This document shows positions 25,236 through 33,625 of a stretch of 64,000 nucleotides of DNA, one piece after another. The position numbers were made by a program, and so were the translations under genes. The stretch's first letter is position 1; each line of letters opens with the position of its first letter. The notes under the pieces were generated by a model. It saw nothing but the letters and a program-made list of their open reading frames with translations. It had not been told where the DNA came from and made no database searches. The DNA comes from Faecalicatena faecalis (lineage in GTDB: Bacteria; Bacillota; Clostridia; Lachnospirales; Lachnospiraceae), in NCBI RefSeq assembly GCF_012524165.2, contig NZ_JABACJ020000005.1, positions 62,001 through 126,000 of the forward strand, read 5' to 3'.

Positions 25236-27323
25236 ATGTACTTGAAAGTACTTCGTGCAATTTATAAGATTGAGAACAACCAGATATTGTCCTCGATAAA
25301 AAAGGGATTTATCCTTCTGATCCCTGTCCTTTTGGTAGGCTCCTTTTCTCTGCTGTTTTTGAATTTTCCGGTGGCTGCATTCCAGAATTTTATAACAGGA
25401 TGGGCCGGGGGCGTCATGGAGACAGTATTGAACTTTTTGTTTGATTCTACGGTGGGATTCATGTCCGTATATCTGGTCATCAGCATCAGTTATTATTACT
25501 CCAGTTCTTTAAAGGAGCATGATGTGTTTTTGCAGGTCATGGCTATGGTGGTCTCTATGGTCTGTTTTGCTGCTTCCTTCGGAGCGGCCAGTGGATCGAT
25601 GGAGTTAAATGACCTGGGGCCGGTGGGGGTATTTACGGCCATGTTTTCGTCCATCGCAGCGACGCGGCTGTTCTATCTGTTTTATGGGAAGCTGTCGGCA
25701 GCCTACCGGTTTCGTTCCAGGGGCTCGGATATGGATTACCGGAATTCGCTTTCTGCAATATACCCGCTTCTGTTCTGTGCCCTCTTGTTTATCGGGCTGA
25801 ATCTGGTGATACAGCAGTTGTTCCATGTCGAGAATTTAAATGATCTGGTGACCAGTGGAATCGTATATCTGTTCCACAATGTCAACGATGGACTTGGAGC
25901 AGGTGTTTTATATGTGGTGGTGCTGAATGTTCTGTGGGTCTTTGGTATTCACGGTGGTAATGCTCTGGAGCAGGTCGCCCAGACGTATCTCATGCCCAAA
26001 GACTCGGTAGCCGGTGCGGTGATCTCTAAGTCGTTCTTAGACAGTTATGCTATGATCGGCGGATGCGGGACATCGATCTGTCTGCTTCTGGCTCTGCTGA
26101 TCTGTTCCCGGGGCAGGGAGAATCGTCAATTGTCCTATTCAGCGGCTCCGGCCGTGATATTCAATATTAATGAGATTTTGGTATATGGTCTTCCGGTGGT
26201 GCTCAATCCGGTATTGTTCCTGCCCTTTATCCTGACTCCGGTGATTTCACTTTTAATTTCTTATGGTGCGGCTGTGATAGGATTTTTGCCGATTTTGGGA
26301 AGACAGGTGACCTGGACGACGCCGGTCTTCTTCAGTGGGTATCTGTCCTCCGGGTCCTGGAGGGGAGCAGTGGTGCAGCTTGTGATACTGGCGGCAGGCA
26401 CCGCGGTGTATGCACCTTTCATCTGTTTGATGGACCGTGTAAAGGAAAAACAGGCGGAGATGCTGCTCAATGAGCTCACAGAGCATTTTAAAAGGCTCCA
26501 GTTGGAAGGGGATGAGAACGTCCGCCTCCTGGAACGTCATGACAGTAAGGGACTGCTTGCGAGAAATATTGCGCAAAAGCTTCGAATCGATATTGAGCAG
26601 GAAAGGGTCACCATGGGGTATCAGCCCCAGTATGATAATACGGGGACCTTGGTAGGGAGCGAGGCTCTGCTGCGCTGGAAATATCTGGACAGGACGATTT
26701 ATCCGCCCCTTGTAGTAGCACTTGCGAAGGAGGATGGATTTTATGACCGACTGACCCAGGTCGTAGTGAAGATCTCTATGGAGGCCTGCCGCGAGCTTTT
26801 GAACCAGGGCAGTGATATCACAGTTTCTGCAAATATATCTGCAGATCAGTTGAATTCAGAACAGTTCATCAATCGTGTCATTCGAATGGCTCAGTCCTAT
26901 GGGATAGAGGGGCATTATTCCCTGGAAGTCACAGAAGAGGCCTCTGTGGACAGAATGGAGGACATTCCTCATCAGATCGGAAGGCTCAAAGCCGCAGGAA
27001 TCAGGACAGAGGTGGATGATTTCAGCATGGGAAGGACCAGCCTGATGTATCTGCAGAATAATAACTTTTATGCGGTGAAGCTGGATGGCAGACTTGTACA
27101 GGGGATGCTGGAGAATAAACGGAATCAGGAGATTATCTCCTCAATTGTGTCTCTTGGCAGGAATCTGGGGTTCGTAGTGATCGCGGAATATGTGGAGACA
27201 GAAGAAATTCGTGCGGGCCTGGAGGAACTTGGATGTAATCTGTATCAGGGATATCTGTACAGTCCGGCAATTCCTCTGGACCAGCTTAAGGAACGGGTAC
27301 AATTAGATGGAAAGAAATTATAA
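25236..27323 (+). CDS. PTS EIIC-like membrane sensor fused to an EAL (c-di-GMP phosphodiesterase) domain
   Basis: This 695-residue protein has residues 1-420 resembling the cellobiose/lactose-type PTS EIIC permease: about 10 membrane segments and the WVFGIHGGNALE region where EIIC has its substrate-binding GIHG loop. After a short coiled linker comes an EAL domain: E476-A-L with LRW, NISADQL, ETVTEE-like EVTEEAS, D594-D595-F and AEYVETEE, closing with LYQGYLYSP. No EIIA or EIIB domain or partner gene is present. The most likely role is a sugar-responsive c-di-GMP phosphodiesterase rather than a transporter (inference). The start at 25236 follows AAGGGGGCAGGG. Confidence 0.88.
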   Translation: MYLKVLRAIYKIENNQILSSIKKGFILLIPVLLVGSFSLLFLNFPVAAFQNFITGWAGGVMETVLNFLFDSTVGFMSVYLVISISYYYSSSLKEHDVFLQVMAMVVSMVCFAASFGAASGSMELNDLGPVGVFTAMFSSIAATRLFYLFYGKLSAAYRFRSRGSDMDYRNSLSAIYPLLFCALLFIGLNLVIQQLFHVENLNDLVTSGIVYLFHNVNDGLGAGVLYVVVLNVLWVFGIHGGNALEQVAQTYLMPKDSVAGAVISKSFLDSYAMIGGCGTSICLLLALLICSRGRENRQLSYSAAPAVIFNINEILVYGLPVVLNPVLFLPFILTPVISLLISYGAAVIGFLPILGRQVTWTTPVFFSGYLSSGSWRGAVVQLVILAAGTAVYAPFICLMDRVKEKQAEMLLNELTEHFKRLQLEGDENVRLLERHDSKGLLARNIAQKLRIDIEQERVTMGYQPQYDNTGTLVGSEALLRWKYLDRTIYPPLVVALAKEDGFYDRLTQVVVKISMEACRELLNQGSDITVSANISADQLNSEQFINRVIRMAQSYGIEGHYSLEVTEEASVDRMEDIPHQIGRLKAAGIRTEVDDFSMGRTSLMYLQNNNFYAVKLDGRLVQGMLENKRNQEIISSIVSLGRNLGFVVIAEYVETEEIRAGLEELGCNLYQGYLYSPAIPLDQLKERVQLDGKKL

Positions 27324-27383
27324 AAGATCAGGTGAGATATGATGTGTCAGAATCAGAAACGTAAAAACGATGTATGGCTCCTT

Positions 27384-27454
27384 GCAAAGCCAGTATCACA
27401 GCGACATTTGCAGGGAGTAAGGATGAGTCGCTGATTTCATATAGCTGGCTTTGC
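27384..27454 (+). repeat. Nested inverted repeat upstream of the CD3324-like gene
   Basis: Outer arms GCAAAGCCAG (27384-27393) and CTGGCTTTGC (27445-27454), and inner arms CAGCGAC (27399-27405) and GTCGCTG (27427-27433), are all perfect. The element would fold into a 71-nt RNA hairpin in the leader of the next gene. There is no T-run, so it is not a simple terminator. Confidence 0.7.
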
Positions 27455-27487
27455 TGCTTGAATTTATCAATCAAGGAGGAAGCTCAT

Positions 27488-27751
27488 ATGAAATATATTA
27501 ATGCAGATCAGATTCTTCCGACCGAACTGGTGGAAGAACTCCAGAAGTATGTTCAGGCAGGTTACCTTTATGTTCCTGCCAAAGATGGACAGCATAGATC
27601 CTGGGGCGAGTTGACTGGCTACAGAGCAGAGCTTGTTAAAAGGAATGGACAGATCATGGAGGACTACAATAAAGGAAGCTCCTTAGAGGAGCTTGCAGAA
27701 CGTTACAGTCTTTCTGTCTATGCAATTCGGAAAATCATATATCAGAGATAG
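27488..27751 (+). CDS. CD3324-family small DNA-binding-like protein
   Basis: An 87-residue protein. It begins MKYINADQILP and has an ELQKYVQAGYLYVPAK strand and a C-terminal helix-turn-helix-like segment (LEELAERYSLSVYAIRKII). This is the layout of the CD3324/Mor-like family, which is small and common in clostridia and of unproven function. AAGGAGG 9 nt upstream fixes this start over an in-frame ATG at 27374. It is preceded by the large nested inverted repeat and followed by a strong terminator. Confidence 0.75.
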   Translation: MKYINADQILPTELVEELQKYVQAGYLYVPAKDGQHRSWGELTGYRAELVKRNGQIMEDYNKGSSLEELAERYSLSVYAIRKIIYQR

Positions 27752-27756
27752 AAGGG

Positions 27757-27785
27757 AGGACCGCTGTTATGGCGGTCCTTTTTGA
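27757..27785 (+). terminator. Terminator after the CD3324-like gene
   Basis: GGACCGC...GGCGGTCC stem with a 6-nt loop, followed by TTTTTG. The next 145 bp up to the acetyltransferase gene hold no other clear signal. Confidence 0.88.
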
Positions 27786-27930
27786 ATCGTTTTTTATAGG
27801 GAGGGGTTCTGGCCGTTCTCAGATTCAATTCGATAAGAAAGAATGGTACCGCAGTATTGTGTATATTGAAGTCTTTGGTGGACCGCTGGTAACATAGAGA
27901 CATAGAGAAGCACAGTCAGGAGGAGATAAG

Positions 27931-28584
27931 ATGGTTGATTCAAAGAAAAGGATTTATCCAAGAACAGGGGACCAAGAAACGATTTATTTAAAGAAGGTTA
28001 TCACAGATCCAAATATCAGTGTTGGAGAGTATACGATGTATAACGACTTTGTAAACAATCCAGTCGATTTTGAGAGAAATAATGTGTTATATCACTATCC
28101 AATCAACCATGACAGGCTGTTGATTGGAAAATTCTGTTCGATAGCCTGTGGTGCAAAATTTTTATTTAACAGTGCAAACCATACGATGAAATCGCTCTCC
28201 ACATATCCGTTCCCATTATTTTTTGAAGAGTGGGGACTGGATAAAAGAAATGTGACAGACGCCTGGGATAATAAAGGAGATATTGTGATTGGAAATGATG
28301 TATGGATCGGTTATGAGGCTGTTATCCTTGCAGGGGTGACGATAGGGGATGGTGCTGTCATCGGCAGCCGGGCCGTTGTCACCAAAGATGTGGAGCCCTA
28401 TACAGTAGTGGGCGGTGTGCCTGCAAGAGCCATCAGGAAAAGATTCCCGGATGAGGTCATTGCGGATTTGCTTGAGGTAAAGTGGTGGAATTGGCCGAAG
28501 GAGCGTATTGCGGAACATCTTGCAGATATTCAGACAGGACAGATCGAAGCACTTCGTATGAATCGTATAAAAGAAGGCAAATGA
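27931..28584 (+). CDS. Vat/CatB-type xenobiotic O-acetyltransferase
   Basis: This 217-residue left-handed beta-helix hexapeptide acetyltransferase is of the Vat/CatB group. Features: [18 protein letters not shown], the catalytic-type histidine in SANHTM, repeated I-G-D hexads ([20 protein letters not shown]), [14 protein letters not shown] and the KWWNWP motif. Vat enzymes acetylate streptogramin A, CatB enzymes chloramphenicol. Chromosomal homologues are common in Lachnospiraceae and often have no proven resistance role, so I call only the enzyme class. The ribosome site AGGAGG lies upstream. Confidence 0.88.
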   Translation: MVDSKKRIYPRTGDQETIYLKKVITDPNISVGEYTMYNDFVNNPVDFERNNVLYHYPINHDRLLIGKFCSIACGAKFLFNSANHTMKSLSTYPFPLFFEEWGLDKRNVTDAWDNKGDIVIGNDVWIGYEAVILAGVTIGDGAVIGSRAVVTKDVEPYTVVGGVPARAIRKRFPDEVIADLLEVKWWNWPKERIAEHLADIQTGQIEALRMNRIKEGK

Positions 28585-28681
28585 GTTGGTAAAGATCAAG
28601 ATAGAACCGCCGGTCTCATTAATTGATAAACGGTTCTGAAAATGGAGGTACAAAAGTGGGCTGCCCCTTTTGAAAATGTAG

Positions 28682-28733
28682 TTGACAAATAGGTAACTTG
28701 TTACTATAATAAAAAGTAACAAGTTACCTATTT
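28682..28733 (+). promoter_or_regulatory. Consensus promoter embedded in a 19-bp inverted repeat (MarR operator)
   Basis: -35 TTGACA (28682-28687), 17 bp, -10 TATAAT (28705-28710), all consensus. A perfect 19-bp inverted repeat has arms at 28687-28705 and 28715-28733. Each arm itself contains the near-palindrome GTAAC-TT-GTTAC. One copy fills the spacer and the second covers the transcript start, so two MarR dimers could block the promoter. Confidence 0.88.
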
Positions 28734-28755
28734 GTTAAATTAGAAAGGATTGAAT

Positions 28756-29247
28756 ATGGAATTACGACAATTGATTCAGGATTATTCGGCTAATGAGTGG
28801 ATGCAGAAGCAGGGGATTTTTGCCAGTATCTTCTTGGTTCAGAACCGACTGCAGACGGCCTGTGATAAGCTGGATGAGGAAATTACGATGAAGCAGTGGC
28901 TTTTACTGGCAATGGCAGGAACAGCAGATGAGCCAATGTCATTGACAGACCTGGGAAGGCTGATGGGATGCTCCAGACAGAATGTGAAGAAAATTGCATT
29001 GTCCTTGGAGATGAAAGGGTTTTTGAAGCTGGAAAAAAGAAGAGGAGACAGCAGGGCAGTCTGTGTAGTTCTGGATGAGAAAATGCTTCAATATTCAAAT
29101 CGTGTAGGGGAAATGCAGCAAAGAGTATTGGAACTTTTATTTCAGGATTTTTCGGAGCAGGAGACACAGAGCCTGTATCATGGATTCATGAAGCTACAGG
29201 AAAATATTGAAAAAATCGAACAATATGTGGAGGAAAAACATGAATAA
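28756..29247 (+). CDS. MarR-family transcriptional regulator
   Basis: This 163-residue protein has the MarR fold: N-terminal dimerisation helix, MKQWLLLAMA, the helix-turn-helix MSLTDLGRLMGCSRQNVKKI and the wing LEKRRGDSRAVCV, then a long C-terminal helix. The start at ATG 28756 has AAAGGA at 6 nt (a TTG at 28750 is in frame). Its promoter carries two copies of a palindromic site, so it very likely represses itself and the overlapping flavodoxin gene. Confidence 0.9.
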   Translation: MELRQLIQDYSANEWMQKQGIFASIFLVQNRLQTACDKLDEEITMKQWLLLAMAGTADEPMSLTDLGRLMGCSRQNVKKIALSLEMKGFLKLEKRRGDSRAVCVVLDEKMLQYSNRVGEMQQRVLELLFQDFSEQETQSLYHGFMKLQENIEKIEQYVEEKHE

Positions 29248-29785
29248 GCAGGTAGTAGTCTATACTTCTGAAACGGGGTTTACACAAAGGTATGCCCAGT
29301 GGATCGCAGAAGAACTAAAATGTGAGGCAGTGAATCAGAAAGAATGGCGGCATAAGAATCCAGCAGATTACCAGACAGTCATTTATGGCGGCGGCTTCTA
29401 TGCAGGACAGATCAAAGGGTTGAAAAAGATAAAGAATCAGATGAAGCAGTATCCTGCAGTTGGGCTGCTCGTCTTCGGAACAGGTGCGACTCCGAAAGAA
29501 GAAAAAGAAATGATACAGAAAACTATGGATGCGAATTTTACGGAAGAAGAGCGTAAAAAGATTCCAACATTTTATTTACAGTCTGGACTAAATTATGAGA
29601 AGATGAGCCTTACGTATAAACTGATGATGAAAGCATTTGTATCAATGTTGGCAAAAAAGGCAGACCCATCACAGGAGGATAAGATAATGATGAGGATGAT
29701 CGCCCATTCCTTTGATTTCTGTCAGAAGGAGAACATCCGTGAATTAGTAAACTATTTTGAAAATGGTGGACACAAAAGGGCCTGA
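29240..29785 (+). CDS. Flavodoxin-domain protein
   Basis: This 181-residue FMN-binding flavodoxin-like protein is similar in layout to HemG/flavodoxin_5. The phosphate loop is YTSETGFTQRYA, GGGFYAGQIKG follows, and LLVFGTGATP is the second flavin loop. It starts within the marR 3' end (8-bp overlap, GGAGG upstream), so its expression depends on the MarR regulator. Likely an electron carrier or quinone-type reductase in a stress response (inference). Confidence 0.82.
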   Translation: MNKQVVVYTSETGFTQRYAQWIAEELKCEAVNQKEWRHKNPADYQTVIYGGGFYAGQIKGLKKIKNQMKQYPAVGLLVFGTGATPKEEKEMIQKTMDANFTEEERKKIPTFYLQSGLNYEKMSLTYKLMMKAFVSMLAKKADPSQEDKIMMRMIAHSFDFCQKENIRELVNYFENGGHKRA

Positions 29786-29812
29786 CCTCTTTGTAAAAAA
29801 GGTCAGGCCCCC
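29777..29812. terminator. Terminator between the flavodoxin gene and pyrI
   Basis: GGGCCTGACCT pairs with AGGTCAGGCCC. Read leftward it runs into TTTTGTGT, so it fits best as the pyrBI terminator, though it lies between convergent genes. Confidence 0.75.
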
Positions 29813-29823
29813 AATAAGATTTA

Positions 29824-30264
29824 TTATTTATTATCCGTATATTTTTCTTCGCAGTATTTGCAGCGGTAGATCTGCTTTTCTTCATCGGTCAGGACAAAAA
29901 CGTGGTCTAAGCCCTGCTCGATGGAGGTGATGCAGCGTGGGTTTTTACAGCGGATGACATTTCTGATCTCTTTTGGAAGTGTCAGACGCTTTTTATCTAC
30001 GATTTCTTCATTCTGAACGATATTGACCGTGATGTTGTGGTCAATGAATCCTAAGATATCGAGATCCATGAAGTCTATCGGACATTCGATCTTCATGATA
30101 TCCTTTTTTCCCATTTTATTACTTCTTGCATTCTTGATGATTGCCACACAGCAGTCTAATTTGTCAAGATGCAGGTATTTGTAGATTTCCATGCTTTTGC
30201 CGGCTTCGATGTGGTCCAGTACGAACCCCTCGGAGATACGGCCAACGTTTAATGTAGTCTTCAC
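29824..30264 (-). CDS. pyrI: Aspartate carbamoyltransferase regulatory chain
   Basis: This 146-residue allosteric, zinc-binding subunit of aspartate carbamoyltransferase has an N-terminal effector domain followed by a zinc domain with four cysteines in CKNPRC...CKYCEE. It starts 36 bp after pyrB. A separate PyrI means the enzyme is of the regulated B-class type, controlled by nucleotides. Confidence 0.95.
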   Translation of the reverse strand: MKTTLNVGRISEGFVLDHIEAGKSMEIYKYLHLDKLDCCVAIIKNARSNKMGKKDIMKIECPIDFMDLDILGFIDHNITVNIVQNEEIVDKKRLTLPKEIRNVIRCKNPRCITSIEQGLDHVFVLTDEEKQIYRCKYCEEKYTDNK

Positions 30265-30300
30265 TATATCGTACCTTCTTTCTTTTAATCTATGCTGCTC

Positions 30301-31221
30301 TTAATCCACGTGGATATCCAGCAGAGTAAGGATGAGTGCCATACGGACATAGACTCCGTACTGCATCTGGCGGAAATATGCTGCCCTTGGATCATCATCG
30401 ACTTCGACCGCGATCTCATTCACCCTTGGGAGCGGATGAAGCACGTACATATCCTCAGGAGCCAGTTTCATCTTTTTCTTATCTAAAATATAGAAGTCTT
30501 TCATGCGGACATAATCTTCCTCATTGAAGAAACGTTCCTTCTGTACACGTGTCATGTACAGGATATCCAGATCTGGAATCGCATCCTCCAGACGGACCAC
30601 TTCTTTGTAAGGAATGTTCAGCTTGTCCAGCACATCATGACGCATATAGTCAGGAAGTCTCAATTCCTCTGGAGAAATCAGGATGAACTTGATTCCCTCG
30701 TAGCGTACCAGCGCATGAATCAGTGAGTGGACAGTACGTCCAAATTTTAAGTCACCGCACAAACCGATGGTCATGTTGTTGAGACGGCCCTTCACATTTA
30801 AAATGGTAAGCAGGTCAGTCAATGTCTGTGTCGGATGCTGATGTCCACCGTCACCTGCGTTGATCACAGGGATAGAAGAGTGCTGGCAGGCTACCATCGG
30901 AGCACCTTCTTTTGGATGACGCATAGCACAGATGTCAGCATAGCAGGAAATCGTGCGAATCGTATCAGAAACGCTCTCACCCTTTGCGGCAGAACTGGAA
31001 TCTGCAGAGGAGAAGCCCATAATGCTTCCGCCTAAGTTCAGCATGGCAGCCTCGTGGCTGAGTCTGGTCCTGGTACTTGGCTCATAGAATAAAGTAGCGA
31101 GTTTCTTCCCGGCACAGGCATGGGCATATTTGTCAGGATGCGCCTCGATATCCTGCGCAAGATTTAAAAGTTCGTCAAGTTCCTCAACGGAGAAATCCAG
31201 AGGACTCATTAAGTGTCTCAT
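30301..31221 (-). CDS. pyrB: Aspartate carbamoyltransferase catalytic chain
   Basis: This 306-residue enzyme joins carbamoyl phosphate and aspartate, the committed step of pyrimidine synthesis. Features: the carbamoyl-phosphate motif [11 protein letters not shown], the HPTQTLTD motif and the aspartate-binding loop [10 protein letters not shown]. An upstream ATG at 31251 is in frame, but AAGGAGG precedes the ATG at 31221. It lies 38 bp downstream of the nitroreductase gene, with a palindrome in between, and is followed by pyrI. Confidence 0.96.
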   Translation of the reverse strand: MRHLMSPLDFSVEELDELLNLAQDIEAHPDKYAHACAGKKLATLFYEPSTRTRLSHEAAMLNLGGSIMGFSSADSSSAAKGESVSDTIRTISCYADICAMRHPKEGAPMVACQHSSIPVINAGDGGHQHPTQTLTDLLTILNVKGRLNNMTIGLCGDLKFGRTVHSLIHALVRYEGIKFILISPEELRLPDYMRHDVLDKLNIPYKEVVRLEDAIPDLDILYMTRVQKERFFNEEDYVRMKDFYILDKKKMKLAPEDMYVLHPLPRVNEIAVEVDDDPRAAYFRQMQYGVYVRMALILTLLDIHVD

Positions 31222-31234
31222 AAACAACCTCCTT

Positions 31235-31253
31235 ATATGTCCACAGGACATAT
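31235..31253 (-). repeat. 19-bp palindrome just before the pyrB ribosome site
   Basis: ATATGTCC-TGT-GGACATAT is a perfect 8-bp inverted repeat with a 3-nt loop, directly upstream of AAGGAGG. It could be an RNA hairpin controlling pyrB translation or mRNA processing, or an operator. It lacks a T-run and shows no PyrR-type anti-terminator layout. Confidence 0.6.
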
Positions 31254-31259
31254 TTAATC

Positions 31260-31796
31260 TTATCTGTATTCGAGTAATTCTTCAACGGGTTTGCGCTTCG
31301 GTGCTTCCGGATCAATATCAGGATAGCCGACAGCAATCAGTGCAGCGAGTTCCCTGTCCTTGGGCAGATTTAGAAGCCCGGTGATTCCATCTTCATCGAA
31401 AATCCCCATGATTACCGTACCAAGTCCGTGCTCTTTTGCTGCAAGACAGAAGGTTTGGCATGCGACCCCCACATCAAACATCTGCCATCTGTCTTTTTTC
31501 TTGGTCGTATAGGAGCCATCGCGCTCGAACCCACACCGTCCCTTTACAAAAGTGACAGCTATCAGCATTGGTGCCTGACGGACAATATTAGAATTGTTAT
31601 TGCGGGTGAATTCATCAGCAATCTTTCCAAGAAGGGAAGAATCTTCGATTGCGATATATCGGGTAATCTGAGTGTTTTTCCAGGAAGGGGAAAAGGATGC
31701 TGCATGTACAATAGAATCAATCATTGAATGGTCAATCTTGTCCGGCTTGAACTGACGGATGCTTCTTCGAGTCTTAATACAATCAATAACGTTCAT
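31260..31796 (-). CDS. Nitroreductase-family FMN oxidoreductase
   Basis: This 178-residue FMN-dependent NAD(P)H oxidoreductase fold protein has the KTRRSIRQF start (FMN-binding arginines), the SPSWKNTQ segment, the central [22 protein letters not shown] and the C-terminal [19 protein letters not shown]. Substrates of such proteins are broad and are not predicted here. It has its own promoter and is probably cotranscribed with pyrBI. Confidence 0.88.
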   Translation of the reverse strand: MNVIDCIKTRRSIRQFKPDKIDHSMIDSIVHAASFSPSWKNTQITRYIAIEDSSLLGKIADEFTRNNNSNIVRQAPMLIAVTFVKGRCGFERDGSYTTKKKDRWQMFDVGVACQTFCLAAKEHGLGTVIMGIFDEDGITGLLNLPKDRELAALIAVGYPDIDPEAPKRKPVEELLEYR

Positions 31797-31831
31797 ATGT
31801 TTACCTCCCTATCTGAAATTCTCTTCAACTA

Positions 31832-31860
31832 ATCATATACTAAAACAGGGGGATTTTCAA
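31832..31860 (-). promoter_or_regulatory. Promoter of the nitroreductase-pyrB-pyrI unit
   Basis: Read leftward: -35 TTGAAA (31860-31855), 17 bp, -10 TATGAT (31837-31832). Confidence 0.65.
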
Positions 31861-31931
31861 CTGGAATTTTGAAGGTTTTACAGGGGATAAGGAAACTCCC
31901 CTGTGAGGTGGTAATCTTAACTTGGCAGATC

Positions 31932-32309
31932 CTACCGCAGAATTTTTTCAAATAAAAGTCCCGCTCCAAACCACAGAGGGGCATAATCGAATCGTATGAC
32001 TCCTTTCAGGTTATATTTGGAATGGCTGTAATCCCAGGGGCAGGCATGATGCTTCTTAAGGAAGCTGCCAGATAAGAATTCCCCGAGAAAAATGCAGCAT
32101 GTGTAAATGCTGCCTCTTAAAAAGGTGTTTTTCCCCTTCAGAAGCCGACAGACAGGGGCCAGAAGACAGGCGGCTCCATAGATTGGGAACATCCAGATGG
32201 AGGTACGGCCGACTAAAGTAAATTCTTTCTTTTTGAAGGAGTTAAGGGCTGTAAAAATAATCTCCATGCACCAGCCCAAAGTGCCGCAAATGATAAATTT
32301 ATTCTTCAT
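31932..32309 (-). CDS. Small CmpB-like (putative ABC-transporter type IV) membrane protein
   Basis: This 125-residue protein has three or four hydrophobic segments. It carries the marks of the PF06541-type family: GWCMEIIF, then MFPIYGAACLL, and a C-terminal WDYSHSKYNLKGVIRFDYAPLW-like region (written here in part). The family is widespread in Lachnospiraceae. The name permease is historical and no function is proven. It is monocistronic, convergent with nothing, and divergent from pheA. Confidence 0.75.
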   Translation of the reverse strand: MKNKFIICGTLGWCMEIIFTALNSFKKKEFTLVGRTSIWMFPIYGAACLLAPVCRLLKGKNTFLRGSIYTCCIFLGEFLSGSFLKKHHACPWDYSHSKYNLKGVIRFDYAPLWFGAGLLFEKILR

Positions 32310-32370
32310 ATGAAAGAGTATGTTTCAAGAACTCCTATTTTATACGCGGTGATTCCAGGAAAAAAAGATA

Positions 32371-32432
32371 TTGGCTTATAACTCCAAATGTATTATAATA
32401 TTCCTTACATTTGTTGAACAGCGGCTGTTCAA
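32371..32432 (+). promoter_or_regulatory. pheA promoter and leader palindrome
   Basis: -35 TTGGCT (32371-32376), 17 bp, -10 TATAAT (32394-32399). Starting about 14 bp after the -10 is the perfect palindrome TTGAACAGC-G-GCTGTTCAA (32414-32432), which could be an operator or a leader hairpin. No T-box features are seen. Confidence 0.7.
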
Positions 32433-32463
32433 TAAGTATTGTTAGTGCAAAGGAGAAGTGAAG

Positions 32464-33594
32464 ATGGCAACATTGGAAGAACTGAGATTACAGTTGGATG
32501 AGATTGATGACCAGCTTGTAAAGCTGTATGAGAACAGGATGCAGGTATGTAAAGAAGTCGGTGAGTTCAAGGTGAATTCGGGCAGGAAGGTGTTCGATAA
32601 GCTAAGGGAGCGGGAGAAGCTGGCAGCCGTTTCCGCAAAGGTATCCGGCGACTTTAACAAGAAAGGAATCCAGGAACTGTATGAACAGCTCATGTCCATG
32701 AGCCGGAAGCTTCAATATCAGCTTCTTGTAGAGGCAGGGGCATTAGGACGCCTTCCTTTTATTGAAGTGGATTCTCTTAATAAGGACAAGGCCCGTGTAG
32801 TCTTTCAGGGAGTGGAAGGGGCCTATGGTCAGGCAGCTATGCAGCACTATTTTGGTGAAAACTGCAACAGCTTCCACGTACGGACTTTTCGGGATGCCAT
32901 GGAGGCTATTGAGGAAGGTTCTGCAGATTATGCAGTGCTTCCGATCGAGAATTCTTCTGCGGGAGCGGTCAATGAGATGTATGACCTGCTCGTGGAATTT
33001 GAAAACTATATCGTAGCGGAGACGATCATTCCGATCACCCATACACTTTCCGGTCTTCCGGGAACGAATCTGGATGAGATTAAACGGGTGTATTCCAAGG
33101 CGGAGGCATTGATGCAGACCTCCCGTTTTCTGGATGAGCACAGCAATTGGCAGCAAATCAGCGTGGTGAATACGGCCATTGCGGCGAAGAAGATCCTGGA
33201 GGACCAGGATAAGACGCAGGCGGCTGTATGCAGTGCCTATGCGGCAAAGGTCCACGGATTGTCCGTCCTGCAGGATGAAATCAATGATGAGCCGAATAAC
33301 TCGACCCGCTTTATCGTGGTGACCAATCAGAAAATCTTTTTACAGGATGCATCCAAGATCAGTATCTGTTTTGAAGTACCTCATGAGAGCGGTTCTCTAT
33401 ACCGTATTTTGTCTCATTTTATCTACAATGATCTGAATATGACTAAAATCGAGTCACGCCCCATGGAGGGAAGAAACTGGGAATATCGGTTCTTTGTGGA
33501 TTTTGAGGGCAACATGGCGGATGCGGCTGTGAAGAATGCGATTCGAGGCCTCCGTGAAGAAGCGAGAAACTTAAAGATACTTGGAAATTATTAG
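32464..33594 (+). CDS. pheA: Bifunctional chorismate mutase / prephenate dehydratase
   Basis: This 376-residue enzyme makes phenylpyruvate from chorismate. Residues 1-85 are an AroQ chorismate mutase (LDEIDDQLVKLYENRM). Residues about 105-280 are the dehydratase (GVEGAYGQAA, IENSSAGAV, the catalytic-type NSTRF). Residues about 295-370 are an ACT domain with ESRP, which binds phenylalanine for feedback inhibition. ATG 32464 has AAGGAG at 8 nt; the in-frame GTG at 32458 is too close to it. Confidence 0.96.
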   Translation: MATLEELRLQLDEIDDQLVKLYENRMQVCKEVGEFKVNSGRKVFDKLREREKLAAVSAKVSGDFNKKGIQELYEQLMSMSRKLQYQLLVEAGALGRLPFIEVDSLNKDKARVVFQGVEGAYGQAAMQHYFGENCNSFHVRTFRDAMEAIEEGSADYAVLPIENSSAGAVNEMYDLLVEFENYIVAETIIPITHTLSGLPGTNLDEIKRVYSKAEALMQTSRFLDEHSNWQQISVVNTAIAAKKILEDQDKTQAAVCSAYAAKVHGLSVLQDEINDEPNNSTRFIVVTNQKIFLQDASKISICFEVPHESGSLYRILSHFIYNDLNMTKIESRPMEGRNWEYRFFVDFEGNMADAAVKNAIRGLREEARNLKILGNY

Positions 33595-33625
33595 AAAAGG
33601 ATTACAAGAATAAAGAGGGATGAAG

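Noticed and set aside
27931..28584. Streptogramin or chloramphenicol resistance gene
   Set aside because: Family membership is clear, but chromosomal Vat/CatB homologues are common and no mobile-element context is present, so resistance is not claimed.
32310..32463. T-box leader for pheA
   Set aside because: The leader after the promoter is only about 60 nt and lacks the T-box sequence.
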